In this document: positions 25,194 through 35,099 of the stretch, piece after piece | Position numbering within the stretch: position 1 is the first letter of the stretch | How the letters are laid out: each line of letters starts with the position of its first letter | Assembly (NCBI RefSeq): GCF_010728325.1 | Contig: NZ_AP022570.1 | Location: 1,426,001 to 1,490,000, forward strand | Source: Mycolicibacterium poriferae | GTDB lineage: Bacteria; Actinomycetota; Actinomycetes; Mycobacteriales; Mycobacteriaceae | Direction: 5' to 3' | Length of the DNA: 64,000 bases | Position numbers and translations under genes: made by a program | The notes under the pieces: generated by a model | What the model saw: the letters and a program-made list of their open reading frames with translations, nothing else | What the model was told of the DNA's origin: nothing | Databases searched by the model: none

Positions 25194-28066
25194 CGGGCAC
25201 CTGCCTCGGGCAGGAACACGTAGATGCCGAGGACGTCGGCGGGCGGCAGGAACTTGACCGTGGGTGCGCGGCCGCCGGCTTTGGAGGCGCTGCGCACCGT
25301 CTGATGCTCGGACACCAATTCCTTCGCGGCATGTCGACCGGTCTCGGTGAGGTGCTGGGCGAGAGCGGGGAGGCGGCCCAGCGCGCGGCCGAGCTGCATG
25401 CGGGCTAGCGCATCGTCGACGTTGCCCGACGCCGTCAATGCCAGCAGCGCGTCCACCTCGGGCTGCGGCAACCAGGTCAGCTCATCCCCGGCTGCAGTGA
25501 AGGCCAGGAACTTCGCTTCTTCGGCGACCTGGGTGACGGTGGTGGCCGAGCCGGGGATGCTGATCTCCAGTCGGTGCCGCACCATCAGCAGCGTCGTCAC
25601 CTTGCCGACGCTGGTGCGCATCACCCCGGCGCGGCGCGCGGGCCGGGCCGCTGGATCCAGTCGGGAATCGAGTGCGGCGTCGAGGACGTACCGCGACAGG
25701 GCGTCGACCGTGGCGTCGGTGCGGGTGAGCACGCAGTGCCCCGCCGGGACGGGCAGCGAGCGGTGGAAATGCAGCCGACCGCCCTTGGCCGGCGGGAGTT
25801 GGTCACGTACCGCGGCCGGCAGGGTGTCGATGATCGCAGTGAATCCGTCGCCGGTATCGGTGACCGGCGCTCCCATCAGCGATAGCGCGGTGCGGGTGAA
25901 GGTTTCGACATCAGCCGGACCGCCGAGCGCGCGGCGCACCTCGGTCAGGGCCTGTTCGACGGTGTCGGGTTTGAGTCCGGCCTGCCGGAACCGGGAGCGC
26001 GACGCCTTCTCCCGTTCGGCGGCGTTGGTCCACTCGACCTCGACCTGATCGGCCAGGGACTTCGAGGTGGCCTCGGCGAAGTCGAGGGCCAACTGTTCGG
26101 CTTCCTTGCCGCGCAACAGCAGCGACTCCCAGATGGCCTTCATCACGGTGGTGGAGTCGACCGGGATCGGCACGGATACCCCGATGCTACGTTTGATGTT
26201 CTCGTGGCGGCGGATGAGGACCTGCAGCACGATGCCGTCGATGCCGTTGTCCTCGCCGTAGTAGGTCACGGTGCGCACGGTGGGGGCTTGCTGGCCGAAC
26301 CGGTCGACCCGGCCCTCGCGCTGTTCGTGCCGGGTGGGGTTCCACGCGAGGTCGTAGTGCACCACGGCGGTGAAGCCGTCCTGCAGGTTGATTCCCTCGG
26401 AAAGGCAGTCGGTCGCGATCAGTAGGCGGGGTCCGTCGTGGGCGCTGAGGGTGGCGACGCGGGCTTCGCGCTCCTCCGGCGGCAGCGTGCCGGTCACGGC
26501 GTCCATCCCGAGATCCTTGACCTTCGACAGGGCCGAACCTAGGTGCTCGGCGAGATAGTCGGCGGTGGGGATGTAGCGGCAGAACACGATCGGGTGATAC
26601 CCCTGGTCGAGCAGTTCCTTCAGCAGCGGGACGAGGCGTTTCAGCTTCGCGTCCGAGCGCGGTCCCTTGAGTGCGGCGGCCTGGGCGGCCAACTCGCGCA
26701 GACGCTTCCGCGCTCTCGTGTCGGGTTCATCGGTGTCCCCGGTATCGGCGCCGACGGCAACGTCCTCGGCTTCCAGCGTGTCGTCCAGGTCGGTGTCCAG
26801 TACGCGCGGTTCGGCGTAGGTGTCCACCTCGGTCTCGTCGTCGGCCGCTGATACCGCCGACCGGTTGAGCAGGGTCTGCTCGGCGGCCGCGGGGCTGGAG
26901 GCCAGGCACCGCAGCAGCGCGATGGCTGACCACCACCGGACACGCTGCCGTACCGCGCTGAGCTTAGGGTCGGCGACCTGTTCGCGGACATAGTCCATCG
27001 CGTCGTCGAACAGCTGGCGGTATCCGGCGGTGAGCTTGTAGGCGGTCTCGGTGGTTTCGCGCTCCGGGAACGGGGTGTCCTCCCGGAACTCTCCGCGCAG
27101 GTACTCCCGGATGTCGGCGCGTTGGCGCTGGATCATGTACCGGGCGAGCAGCTTGCGGTCGTCCTCGCGGTCACGGCCGGACAAGTCGGCGGGCAGGTCG
27201 CCGAGGCGGTCATCGAGCAGGCCGACCAGCGACTGCCACGCGGTGTCGTCGCCGCTGTGCGGTGTCGCGGTCAGCAGCAGCAGGTGACGGGTGTGATCGT
27301 CGGCGAGTTTGCGCAGCAGCGCGTAGCGCAGGTGCGCCTGCGACGACCTGCCGACACCGGCGGGCGCCACGCAGGTGTGGGCTTCATCAACGATGACCAA
27401 TTCCGGGCAGTGCAAAGCGAATTCGTCACGGCGGGTCTTCTGCTTGATGAAGTCGGTGGAGATCACCAGGTAGGGGTGGTGCTGATACACGTTGGAGCCG
27501 AACGGCACGCTGCGCATCAACCGGTTGACCGTCGACGGCAACAGTAGCTGCGCGTCGATGCCGAACTTGTGCCGGAGCTCGCTCTGCCATTGCGGGGCCA
27601 GCTGCGGCGAACACAGCACGGCCAGGCGTTGGGTTTCGCCGGTGGCCAGCAGTTCGGCGGCGATGAGGCCGGCCTCGACGGTCTTGCCGATGCCCACGCC
27701 GTCGGCGATCAGCAGCCGGGTGACGTCTTGGTGGGCCGCCATCATCAGTGGCACAAGTTGGTAGTTGCGCGGGGTCACGGCCAGTCGGGCGAAGGATCGG
27801 AACGGCCCGCCGCTGGCGCGAAATGACAACCGCAGCGCATCGCGCAGCAGTCGGGCGCGGCCTGCGTCGCCGCGGTCATCGACGGTGGGCGCTTCGAACG
27901 TGGCGGCGGCGAAGTCGTCGATGTCGGTCAGGAGCACGGTGGTCTCGTGTTCGTGCCCGCCGAGTGGTCGGACCAGCAGCGTGCCTTCCGGTGAGCCGGG
28001 CAGCACCAGCCAGTCCCGGCCGCGGGCATTCACCAGGCTGCCGGCTGGGTAGTCGAGGGTGGTCAT
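25190..28066 (-). CDS. SNF2/RapA-type helicase-like ATPase (DrmD-like)
   Basis: The 958-residue protein carries Walker A GVGIGKT at 123-129, DEAH at 227-230 and motif VI REGRVDRFGQ near 585. The N-terminus (AGSLVNARGRDWLVLPGS) recalls the RapA-like beta domain. This family of double-stranded-DNA translocases is the DrmD component that, with an adenine methyltransferase, defines class 1 DISARM. It overlaps both neighbours by 4 nt (the DUF1998 helicase upstream and the methyltransferase downstream), implying fixed stoichiometry. Expected role: ATP-driven DNA remodelling or translocation during self/non-self discrimination. An acidic insert lies between the helicase lobes (around residues 410-450). 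Confidence 0.9.
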   Translation of the reverse strand: MTTLDYPAGSLVNARGRDWLVLPGSPEGTLLVRPLGGHEHETTVLLTDIDDFAAATFEAPTVDDRGDAGRARLLRDALRLSFRASGGPFRSFARLAVTPRNYQLVPLMMAAHQDVTRLLIADGVGIGKTVEAGLIAAELLATGETQRLAVLCSPQLAPQWQSELRHKFGIDAQLLLPSTVNRLMRSVPFGSNVYQHHPYLVISTDFIKQKTRRDEFALHCPELVIVDEAHTCVAPAGVGRSSQAHLRYALLRKLADDHTRHLLLLTATPHSGDDTAWQSLVGLLDDRLGDLPADLSGRDREDDRKLLARYMIQRQRADIREYLRGEFREDTPFPERETTETAYKLTAGYRQLFDDAMDYVREQVADPKLSAVRQRVRWWSAIALLRCLASSPAAAEQTLLNRSAVSAADDETEVDTYAEPRVLDTDLDDTLEAEDVAVGADTGDTDEPDTRARKRLRELAAQAAALKGPRSDAKLKRLVPLLKELLDQGYHPIVFCRYIPTADYLAEHLGSALSKVKDLGMDAVTGTLPPEEREARVATLSAHDGPRLLIATDCLSEGINLQDGFTAVVHYDLAWNPTRHEQREGRVDRFGQQAPTVRTVTYYGEDNGIDGIVLQVLIRRHENIKRSIGVSVPIPVDSTTVMKAIWESLLLRGKEAEQLALDFAEATSKSLADQVEVEWTNAAEREKASRSRFRQAGLKPDTVEQALTEVRRALGGPADVETFTRTALSLMGAPVTDTGDGFTAIIDTLPAAVRDQLPPAKGGRLHFHRSLPVPAGHCVLTRTDATVDALSRYVLDAALDSRLDPAARPARRAGVMRTSVGKVTTLLMVRHRLEISIPGSATTVTQVAEEAKFLAFTAAGDELTWLPQPEVDALLALTASGNVDDALARMQLGRALGRLPALAQHLTETGRHAAKELVSEHQTVRSASKAGGRAPTVKFLPPADVLGIYVFLPEAGAR

Positions 28067-31000
28067 GCGTTAGCCTTCGCGTCGCCGAAGATGCCGCCGT
28101 GGTTGGCGATGGTCTGCAGCCAACCGCCCTCGGCGTCCTTATAGTCGAAGCGCAGGACCAGCCAGCCGGCTTCGTCCTCCAGCTTCATCCGGGCCTGCTC
28201 GTCCTTTTCCTGCTGATGCGAAGTTTCGTGATGGGGGCCGTCGACGAAGATGGCGACGTCCATACCATCGGTGTGATAGGCGAAGTCGGGCCGGACGTAG
28301 AAGCCCGTGACGACCTGCTGCGCGTCATCGGGCAGCCGGTAGCCGTGTGTGTCGAGAAGCGTGAGCAGCTTCTTCTCCAGCTCGCTGTCGCAGGCTTTCG
28401 TCAGCCGTTCGAGGTGGGCAGCGCGGTCTTCGCCGCCGGCTCCTACTTGCACGTTCGACGCGGCAAGTCGCTTAAGCAGGTCGAGCACGCAGTGGCGGTC
28501 CAGGTGTTGGTGATCCCACTGGTTGCTGTAGGACAGCAGGCAGTCGTAGCAGGCCTGTGCGCACTCTTCGATCGCATGCGGGGCGCGGAGCAGATCCTCG
28601 CCGGTATCGGGGTTGAAGTGCAAGATCTCCAGCGCCTTGCGCGCCACCTGGTTGAGCTGGCCGTCTTCGGTCGCCAGCCGCCGCAACACCCCCGCGCCGC
28701 CCTCGGCCGCCTCGAAGAACAGCAACCGCGACCAGGCGTCGTCGCCGGTGTTGGAGGGCAGGGCCTCGACCGCCAGTTCCGAACTCTCCAACTGGTAGAC
28801 GGCTTCGATTCCGCGCTTGAGGGCATACATCGCGGCCATCCGCTGGTCGGTGCCGATCGACGGGTCCAGATGCAGCAGCAGCGCGTTGCGATGGTCCTCG
28901 ACGTACGGGATCACCCGCTGGTAGCGCGGTGCTTCACCGTGGACGTTCTTGGCCAGGTCGGCCTCCTTGGACCAGCGGCCCTCGACGGTGTCCAGCACGT
29001 AGCCCCGGACATCCTTGTCCTTGCGGCGACGCAGCCCGACATTCATCCGGCGGATCAACGCGGTGTCGCCGTAGGTCATGGTGCCCAGCTCGTGGCCGTC
29101 GTCGGTGATGGTGCTGGTGAGTTGTCCGGCCCGAACCCCATGCGGGACAAAACGGATCGAGGTGACGATCTCGTGGCCGGCACGCTGGCGTTCCTCTTCG
29201 TCGGCGCTGATCCGGTCGCGGCGGCGGGTCTTCACCGACAGCAGCCGCATCAAGTTGCCCATCGTCGCCTCGATGTCGAACGGCGCACCGCAGTGCTGGC
29301 AGAGGTCGGGGTCGGTGGATTCGTGCAGGTAGCCGCATGTGCCGCAGCGCTTGATCTCGGTGATGTGGACGCCGGTGCCGTCATCCCGGGCGGGCAGGCT
29401 GACCCGGTTGACCTCGTACCGGGCGCCCTCGTGATAGATGAAGGCACCCGGGCCGAACTCGCTGATCGCCATGAATCTGGGGCGCTGGATGAAATCACCC
29501 TCACCGCCGCTGCGGGTGCGGCGCGCGGCCGGAATGAACGCCGAGAGCGGAAGCCGCGGGAACGAATAACCGGGCAGGAAGCCTTCGGACGCGAAGTAGC
29601 GGTAGGTGTAGAAGTCGCCCTGTAGTACGTCGTCGACCTGACCCTTGAGCAGGTCGAGGGCGGCGCGGGCCTCGGAGATGCGGCCACGGGCTCGCTGTTT
29701 GGAGCTCTCGGAAGCGCCGATGGTCTTGAGGATCTGGTTGGCCTGATCGAGTTCGTTCTGCGCTTCGTTGTACAGGCTGCGCCAGCGGTCGGCGGCGCGG
29801 TTGAAGCGATCCGGTGCGTTGTCGACGGTGTCGGTGACCCAGGATTCGGTCCACCACGGGGCGTTGGTCACTTCGGCGGTCGGCTTCAGGACTGCGGTGA
29901 TGGCGGTGATCGCCTCGGCGCGGCTAGATTTCGATTCGATGGTCGCGATCACCTCGGCCCGCAGCGGCTGGCCGGGCTGGTCGATCTCCAGGAGGTCGAC
30001 CATGCTCGCCTTGAGGTCGAGCCCGCATTTCACCAGCCAGATGGAGTGGGCGTGGGCGCGCACCAGGTCCTGGTTTCCCAGCTCCAGCCGCGGTGGCGCG
30101 ACGGCGCCCGCGACCATGTCCTTGCTGCGGCGGAAGTAATAGGCGTCGTGCGCGTTGCCGGTAGCGCAATAGGTCAGGGCGATAGCGGGTTGGCCCGAAC
30201 GGCCCGCGCGTCCCGACCGCTGCGCATAGTTGGCTGGCGTAGGCGGAACATTGCGCATCCCAACCACATTCAGACTCTTGATGTCGACGCCGAGTTCCAT
30301 CGTGGGCGAGCAGTACAACACCGGCAAACGCGCCTCGCTGAACACTTCCTCGCGTTTCTGGCGTTTCGACGGTTCGACCTGGGCCGTGTGTTCACGGGCC
30401 TCCAGCCCCACCAGCGACTTCGCGGTCTCGGCGTAGAGAGCTTTGAAGTACGGGTTGACCCGCCCCTCGGTCTGATTGCTGCGCAGTGGGTCCCGCGCTC
30501 GGTGCTCACCGCTACCGGGATGCCAGGCGATGAGGTCGGCACGTAGCTGGTACCCGGTGGCCCGCTTGTGGACCGGAACCCGGACCAGAATGCCTGCTTT
30601 GGCCATGACATCCATCAAATGTTCGATGAGGGCTTGGGCATCCGCAGGTTTCAGTGGGTGCTGAAATCCGGGGAAGCGATCGGCCCGGCGCAGCCAGCGT
30701 CCGTAGGCCCCCAACCCGGACACGTAGAGATCGGCCCCGATTCCGGCCACGGCCTTGGGCCGTCCGCTCGGGTAGGCAAGACCGCTATAGGTACCTGCGT
30801 CATCGGAGATGGCCCAGGGGTCCTTCAGCCATTCACGGCTCGCGCGGCGGACGGCGTCGAACTTCTCGTCGGTGAGGAACTCGGTGTCGATACAGAGATG
30901 TCGACGCATCTCATCGAGGAGAACATGCATGATTTCTCGGCGGGTTTCGGTGCTCGCACCCGCCAGGGGTTCCCCGCAGGGCGCCCATTTGTCGTCGTCG

Positions 31001-33201
31001 GCGGCGAGTTCGTTCACCCCGTCATAAGCCAGCTGCAGCTGTCCGGTCTGTTCCAGGTTGGGCATGGTGATGCGCCAGCCCCGCTTGAGGTCGGCCCACA
31101 GCCGGTAGGTGACGACGTCGCGCAGTGCACGGGTGATCTTCTTGCGGGGGATGGGCTCGTCGGCGGTGTCCTCGTCGCGGGCGAAGAGCGTCAACCCCTT
31201 CCCGCTCAACGCCTTGACGACCTCGGGGCCGAGGTTTTCGTCCGTGAGCGGTTCACCTTCGCGCTCCTGGTAGTCGGCCGCCGCCCGGTAGAGGGCGGAG
31301 CGGATCAGGCCGACCAGCACGAAGTCGTTGAAGTGGCCGGACTGCAGGCTCGCGTCCTGGCGGTTATCGCTGAACGCCAAGAACTTTCGGGCGTCGTCAT
31401 CGAGGTCGGCCTCGCCTCTGAGGGTCCGCACCACCGACTGCGACAGCACCGTCACCGCACTGGCACGGCCCTCGGTGCCGAGACTGGCAACTCGGGAGAA
31501 CTGCGACTGCTGACTGCTCTCATAGCTGGTCTTGCAGGACGGGCAGAAATCCAGGCGTTCGAAGAACGCCACCGGCATGCCGTCATCGGTGATGGTGCCG
31601 AACTCGTCGACCCGTAGCGATGCCGGCAACCTTGAATTCCGTGCCTTGTCGAGAACCTGCCCCGCGCCGCTGGACACCACCCAGTCTTCGGGGACGAGGT
31701 CGAGCAGGGCCGGGTCGCTGGGGTCCGGCCAAGGCTCCTTCGTCACGAACAGCAGTCCGTCGGCCTCCGGGTTCTCCACCAGGTCCGAGTTGGGGATACG
31801 CGGGCTGAAGTTCTCGCCGCCGCGTTCCAGGTTGACCACCAGGAACTCCTGACCGCATTCGCGGCAGAACGCCAGCGGGAACAGCGGCTGGCCCAGCGGG
31901 CGGTTGGGTGCGCTGCGCTGGTACTGAGTGGTGAGGAAGCGCTTCTCCGGTGGCTCCAGCGTGGTGTAGACGGTGTCGCCCTTGCCGATGAACTGGTGCA
32001 GCTTGAAGGCGAACAGGGCGCGGCCCTGCGGATCGCGGGCACGCGAGCCGGCCAGCAGAAGTTCCTGCAACTGCTTCCGGCACACTGCCTCGTCCATACC
32101 GGTTTCGTCGTGCAGCTTCTTGGCGGCATCGCTGAGCTTGGATGGTGAGCGGCGGGCCAGCTTGCCCTCATCGTCGGTGTGCAAGCCGAAGTGCTGCTCG
32201 GTCCAGACGGCCAGGGGGTCGGCCTTCAGCTGCTGCCATTCGGTTGGTGTCTGTTCGCTGAGCCGTGCGGTGAGCGCGGCCGCATCAGCGTCTCCGGTCG
32301 TCGCGCGGCGCAGGGTTTCCCCGACGATGTTGGTCGCGGGAATCTCGATGCCGAAGATTCTGGTCGCCAGTGCTGCGACTTGCTGGCGTTGCTCGGCCTT
32401 CGTGCCTGGGCCGGCCAGCGTCGCGCTAGTGCCGATGCACTGGACATCGTCTGAGGTGACAGCGCCGCGCAGCCGGCGAACGAGCATCGCGACGTCGGCG
32501 CCCTGGCGGCCGCGGTAGGTGTGCAGCTCGTCGAGAACTAGGAAGGACAGGTTCGCTGCACTGCTGATGAGGTTCTTGCGCTCCTTCGGGCGGGTGAGCA
32601 TCAGTTCCAACATGACGTAGTTGGTCAGCAGGATGTCCGGGGGAGAGGCGAGCGTCTTCTCGCGCTCCTCCCTGTTCTCCTGCCCCGTGTATCGCGCGAA
32701 GCTGACCTTGGGGTTTGTCTTGCCGAGGAACTTCTCCAGCTCGTTGCGCTGGCTGTTGGCCAGGGCGTTCATCGGGTAGACGATGATGGCTCGCACACCC
32801 TTGCCGGAACCCTCCCGCAGCACGCGGTCGACGATGGGAACGATGTAGGACATCGACTTGCCGGAGCCGGTGCCGGTGGTCAGCACGTAGGACTCGCGGC
32901 GGTTGGCGATCTCGAACGCGTCGGTCTGATGCCGGTGGAAGGCGATCTCCTTGCCAGCAGGGTCACGGAAGATGTTCGTCGCCTCGGGATCGAGAACCCC
33001 GTTGCCAACCAGTTCGCCGACGGTACCGCCGGACTCGAACGCCGGGTTCAGCGCGAGCCACGGCTCGGGCCACAGCAGACCTGCGGCGATCTCCTGTTCG
33101 ACCTTGCTGCGGATCTGGTCGTCCTTGATCTCGAGGAAACCCTTGACGAAATTCTCGTAGTCGCCCAGTACCTCCCCGAGGACACCAAACGCGTCCATCA
33201 C
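28063..33201 (-). CDS. DUF1998 helicase with C-terminal Vsr/DUF559-like nuclease (DrmA/DrmB-like)
   Basis: The 1712-residue superfamily 2 helicase has Walker A TGTGSGKS at 109-116, a DELH box near 223-226 and motif VI QRSGRAGRSG near 993-1002. Zinc pairs occur in the middle (CRECG, CPSC) and later (CGTCG, CQHCG), and DUF1998-type cysteines near the end (CAQACYDCLLSY). The last ~110 residues form an apparent PD-(D/E)XK fold: ELEKKLLTLLDTHGY, then VRPDFAY, then VAIFVDGPHH near 1650 and GWLVLRFDY, the Vsr/DUF559 pattern. It combines the roles of DISARM DrmA and DrmB and adds a nuclease. It is the first gene of the five-gene operon. The start is GTG 33201 or the adjacent ATG 33198, with GGGGGTGAAG upstream. 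Confidence 0.9.
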   Translation of the reverse strand: MMDAFGVLGEVLGDYENFVKGFLEIKDDQIRSKVEQEIAAGLLWPEPWLALNPAFESGGTVGELVGNGVLDPEATNIFRDPAGKEIAFHRHQTDAFEIANRRESYVLTTGTGSGKSMSYIVPIVDRVLREGSGKGVRAIIVYPMNALANSQRNELEKFLGKTNPKVSFARYTGQENREEREKTLASPPDILLTNYVMLELMLTRPKERKNLISSAANLSFLVLDELHTYRGRQGADVAMLVRRLRGAVTSDDVQCIGTSATLAGPGTKAEQRQQVAALATRIFGIEIPATNIVGETLRRATTGDADAAALTARLSEQTPTEWQQLKADPLAVWTEQHFGLHTDDEGKLARRSPSKLSDAAKKLHDETGMDEAVCRKQLQELLLAGSRARDPQGRALFAFKLHQFIGKGDTVYTTLEPPEKRFLTTQYQRSAPNRPLGQPLFPLAFCRECGQEFLVVNLERGGENFSPRIPNSDLVENPEADGLLFVTKEPWPDPSDPALLDLVPEDWVVSSGAGQVLDKARNSRLPASLRVDEFGTITDDGMPVAFFERLDFCPSCKTSYESSQQSQFSRVASLGTEGRASAVTVLSQSVVRTLRGEADLDDDARKFLAFSDNRQDASLQSGHFNDFVLVGLIRSALYRAAADYQEREGEPLTDENLGPEVVKALSGKGLTLFARDEDTADEPIPRKKITRALRDVVTYRLWADLKRGWRITMPNLEQTGQLQLAYDGVNELAADDDKWAPCGEPLAGASTETRREIMHVLLDEMRRHLCIDTEFLTDEKFDAVRRASREWLKDPWAISDDAGTYSGLAYPSGRPKAVAGIGADLYVSGLGAYGRWLRRADRFPGFQHPLKPADAQALIEHLMDVMAKAGILVRVPVHKRATGYQLRADLIAWHPGSGEHRARDPLRSNQTEGRVNPYFKALYAETAKSLVGLEAREHTAQVEPSKRQKREEVFSEARLPVLYCSPTMELGVDIKSLNVVGMRNVPPTPANYAQRSGRAGRSGQPAIALTYCATGNAHDAYYFRRSKDMVAGAVAPPRLELGNQDLVRAHAHSIWLVKCGLDLKASMVDLLEIDQPGQPLRAEVIATIESKSSRAEAITAITAVLKPTAEVTNAPWWTESWVTDTVDNAPDRFNRAADRWRSLYNEAQNELDQANQILKTIGASESSKQRARGRISEARAALDLLKGQVDDVLQGDFYTYRYFASEGFLPGYSFPRLPLSAFIPAARRTRSGGEGDFIQRPRFMAISEFGPGAFIYHEGARYEVNRVSLPARDDGTGVHITEIKRCGTCGYLHESTDPDLCQHCGAPFDIEATMGNLMRLLSVKTRRRDRISADEEERQRAGHEIVTSIRFVPHGVRAGQLTSTITDDGHELGTMTYGDTALIRRMNVGLRRRKDKDVRGYVLDTVEGRWSKEADLAKNVHGEAPRYQRVIPYVEDHRNALLLHLDPSIGTDQRMAAMYALKRGIEAVYQLESSELAVEALPSNTGDDAWSRLLFFEAAEGGAGVLRRLATEDGQLNQVARKALEILHFNPDTGEDLLRAPHAIEECAQACYDCLLSYSNQWDHQHLDRHCVLDLLKRLAASNVQVGAGGEDRAAHLERLTKACDSELEKKLLTLLDTHGYRLPDDAQQVVTGFYVRPDFAYHTDGMDVAIFVDGPHHETSHQQEKDEQARMKLEDEAGWLVLRFDYKDAEGGWLQTIANHGGIFGDAKANA

Positions 33202-33283
33202 TTCACCCCCGCATGTGCTTCTCGCCGGCCGGCAACTTACCGCGAACTACTGACAAAATTAGCTGTCTTGTTCACTGTGGTAT

Positions 33284-35065
33284 TCATTTCTGGATTGCAC
33301 GGGGCTCTCCATCCGTGATCGCCGCAGGGGAGAGGCCGTTCTCGATCATGAACCGAAGCAGTGCATTCACCGTTGCAAGAGCTGCGGCGAGCTGCGAAAT
33401 TCTTTGGGCTTTGGGGTCGCTGAACGGGCTCAGCCGGTTCAGCGCCGCCGAGATCTGAGTTTCGAGTTCGGTCACCTGGTACCAGAGCGACGCGTCGTGG
33501 GGTAGGTCCAACTTCTTGTGCGCATGCTCAGCGGCGACACGGATCATCAGAGTCTCCAGGTTGGGCCCCGCTGCCTGCGTCGCTGACCCGGAGACCGCGG
33601 CAGCGGTCGCTGCGGCGGCGCCGCTGCCTGCCAGGCCGCCGAGCATGGCGAGTCCACCGACCATTCCTCCAGGACCGAACGCTGCCAAGCCACCCGTGAT
33701 CGCCGCGGCGCCGAAGACGCCGGCCGGCGCAGCAACGGCGAGACCCACCGGACCGGCAGCAAGGAGTGCGACACCTGCCGCGGCGGTCAAGACCCGTCCC
33801 CACGGAACACCACCTTTACTGGCCACGCTGGCTTGTACATCGTCGATGGCTTCGCCAGCGACTCGCCCTATGCGCCTAGAAAAGCCCAGTTCGACAGCGA
33901 TGTCTTGCAGGGCTTTTCGTGGTGCTTCGCCCGGGTCGATCTCATGCGGTGTGACGGGATTTGTGAGCGCGAGCACGACGAGTTCGCCGACCGCGTCGTG
34001 TATCTCCCAGCGGTGCGGCAGTCGTGGAAGCGAACCGTTGCTCAGCTCAAGCATCTCTGGGGACAAGGGATGCCCCGACGCGGACTGCTGGAATAGTTGC
34101 GCGGCGAGGTCATCGCGTAGGAGGTTGAGAGTGGCGCGGTATCGGGCGCGGACGTCGTCGTCTTTGATGTTTCGCGCGACGGCTTCGGCGAAGTGCTGGA
34201 GTAGTAGCATCGACGCTTCTGCGTCGGTCATTCGGACGGTGATGTCGCTGGTGGCTCGAACGATGTCCTTGGTGGGGTACAGCACGTCCGCGACGAGCGT
34301 CACGACCGCTGGTTCGCCAAGGTAGGTGGCGGCGTCATGCCCGCTGATGGTGGTCAGCGTGAAGTCCTGCGCACCCGGGAAAGTGCTCGCGAGCCCGCGA
34401 CCGCCGGGGACGATGTCTCGTGGGTTGAGGAAGTTCGACCAGTCGTCGACACGGGCGTAGGGGAACTTCTTGAGTAGACGCTCGCTGCCTTGGTGGAGCG
34501 CCTTGATGCTTGCGGGGCTGCCAATAGTGATGAATCGCCGTACGTGCAGGTTCTCTGCGAGATGGTCGAGTAAGTCGATCGCGATGACCGAGCCGAGACT
34601 GTGTGCGATGAGCAGGACGTCGCCGTAGGTGGGCAGGTAGTCAAGGATGTGGTTCATCACGGACGCTCGAACTTTTTCATCCTGGACGTAGCGTCGTACC
34701 TGGTCAAGGTCCATCAGCGGCACGTGCTTGAAGACTGGTCCCGGAATGGCGTCCCAGGCTGGGTTAGGGATTAGGTTGAAGCCGAATGTTCGGACGCCGT
34801 GCTGAACGCGCAGTAGCCGCTCGACCCTCGCCTGGCGGCGCTCGAACTGCTGGCGGGCCTCCGTATCGTCTTTTGGCTTGTAGGTCAGTGGGGGGAGTTT
34901 GCCGGGGCGACCTTCAGTCTTGAGAAAGGAGCTATACCGCGGGGCGATCACCTGTTCGCGCTCGACGGGCTTGTGACCCGCCTGGATCAAGCCTCGATTC
35001 AGCCCTTCTAACCACCCGTAGTCCGGATCCCCGTCACCGATTCCGTGCAGGAATACGACTTTCAT
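33284..35065 (-). CDS. Alpha/beta hydrolase (lipase-like) with glycine-rich hydrophobic segment
   Basis: The 593-residue protein begins with MKVVFLHGIGDGD, the oxyanion-side HG motif, and has a nucleophile elbow LIAHSLGSVIAIDLL near residue 155 (Ser of HSLGS). This points to a serine esterase or lipase of the PGAP1/lipase-like type. Around residues 430-510 lies a long Gly/Ala-rich hydrophobic tract (GVALLAAGPVGLAVAAPAG, then GGMVGGLAMLGGLAGSG) that could insert in membranes. A short helical tail follows. It sits 82 nt upstream of the DUF1998 operon on the same strand. I infer a membrane-targeting effector (possible phospholipase) of the island; a housekeeping lipase is the alternative. Confidence 0.75.
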   Translation of the reverse strand: MKVVFLHGIGDGDPDYGWLEGLNRGLIQAGHKPVEREQVIAPRYSSFLKTEGRPGKLPPLTYKPKDDTEARQQFERRQARVERLLRVQHGVRTFGFNLIPNPAWDAIPGPVFKHVPLMDLDQVRRYVQDEKVRASVMNHILDYLPTYGDVLLIAHSLGSVIAIDLLDHLAENLHVRRFITIGSPASIKALHQGSERLLKKFPYARVDDWSNFLNPRDIVPGGRGLASTFPGAQDFTLTTISGHDAATYLGEPAVVTLVADVLYPTKDIVRATSDITVRMTDAEASMLLLQHFAEAVARNIKDDDVRARYRATLNLLRDDLAAQLFQQSASGHPLSPEMLELSNGSLPRLPHRWEIHDAVGELVVLALTNPVTPHEIDPGEAPRKALQDIAVELGFSRRIGRVAGEAIDDVQASVASKGGVPWGRVLTAAAGVALLAAGPVGLAVAAPAGVFGAAAITGGLAAFGPGGMVGGLAMLGGLAGSGAAAATAAAVSGSATQAAGPNLETLMIRVAAEHAHKKLDLPHDASLWYQVTELETQISAALNRLSPFSDPKAQRISQLAAALATVNALLRFMIENGLSPAAITDGEPRAIQK

Positions 35066-35099
35066 GAATGTTTGCCCTCCCCAAGCCCCGGTCTCCGCG

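Noticed and set aside
27748..29625. 625-codon plus-strand frame
   Set aside because: Antisense shadow of the DUF1998 helicase and the SNF2 gene start.
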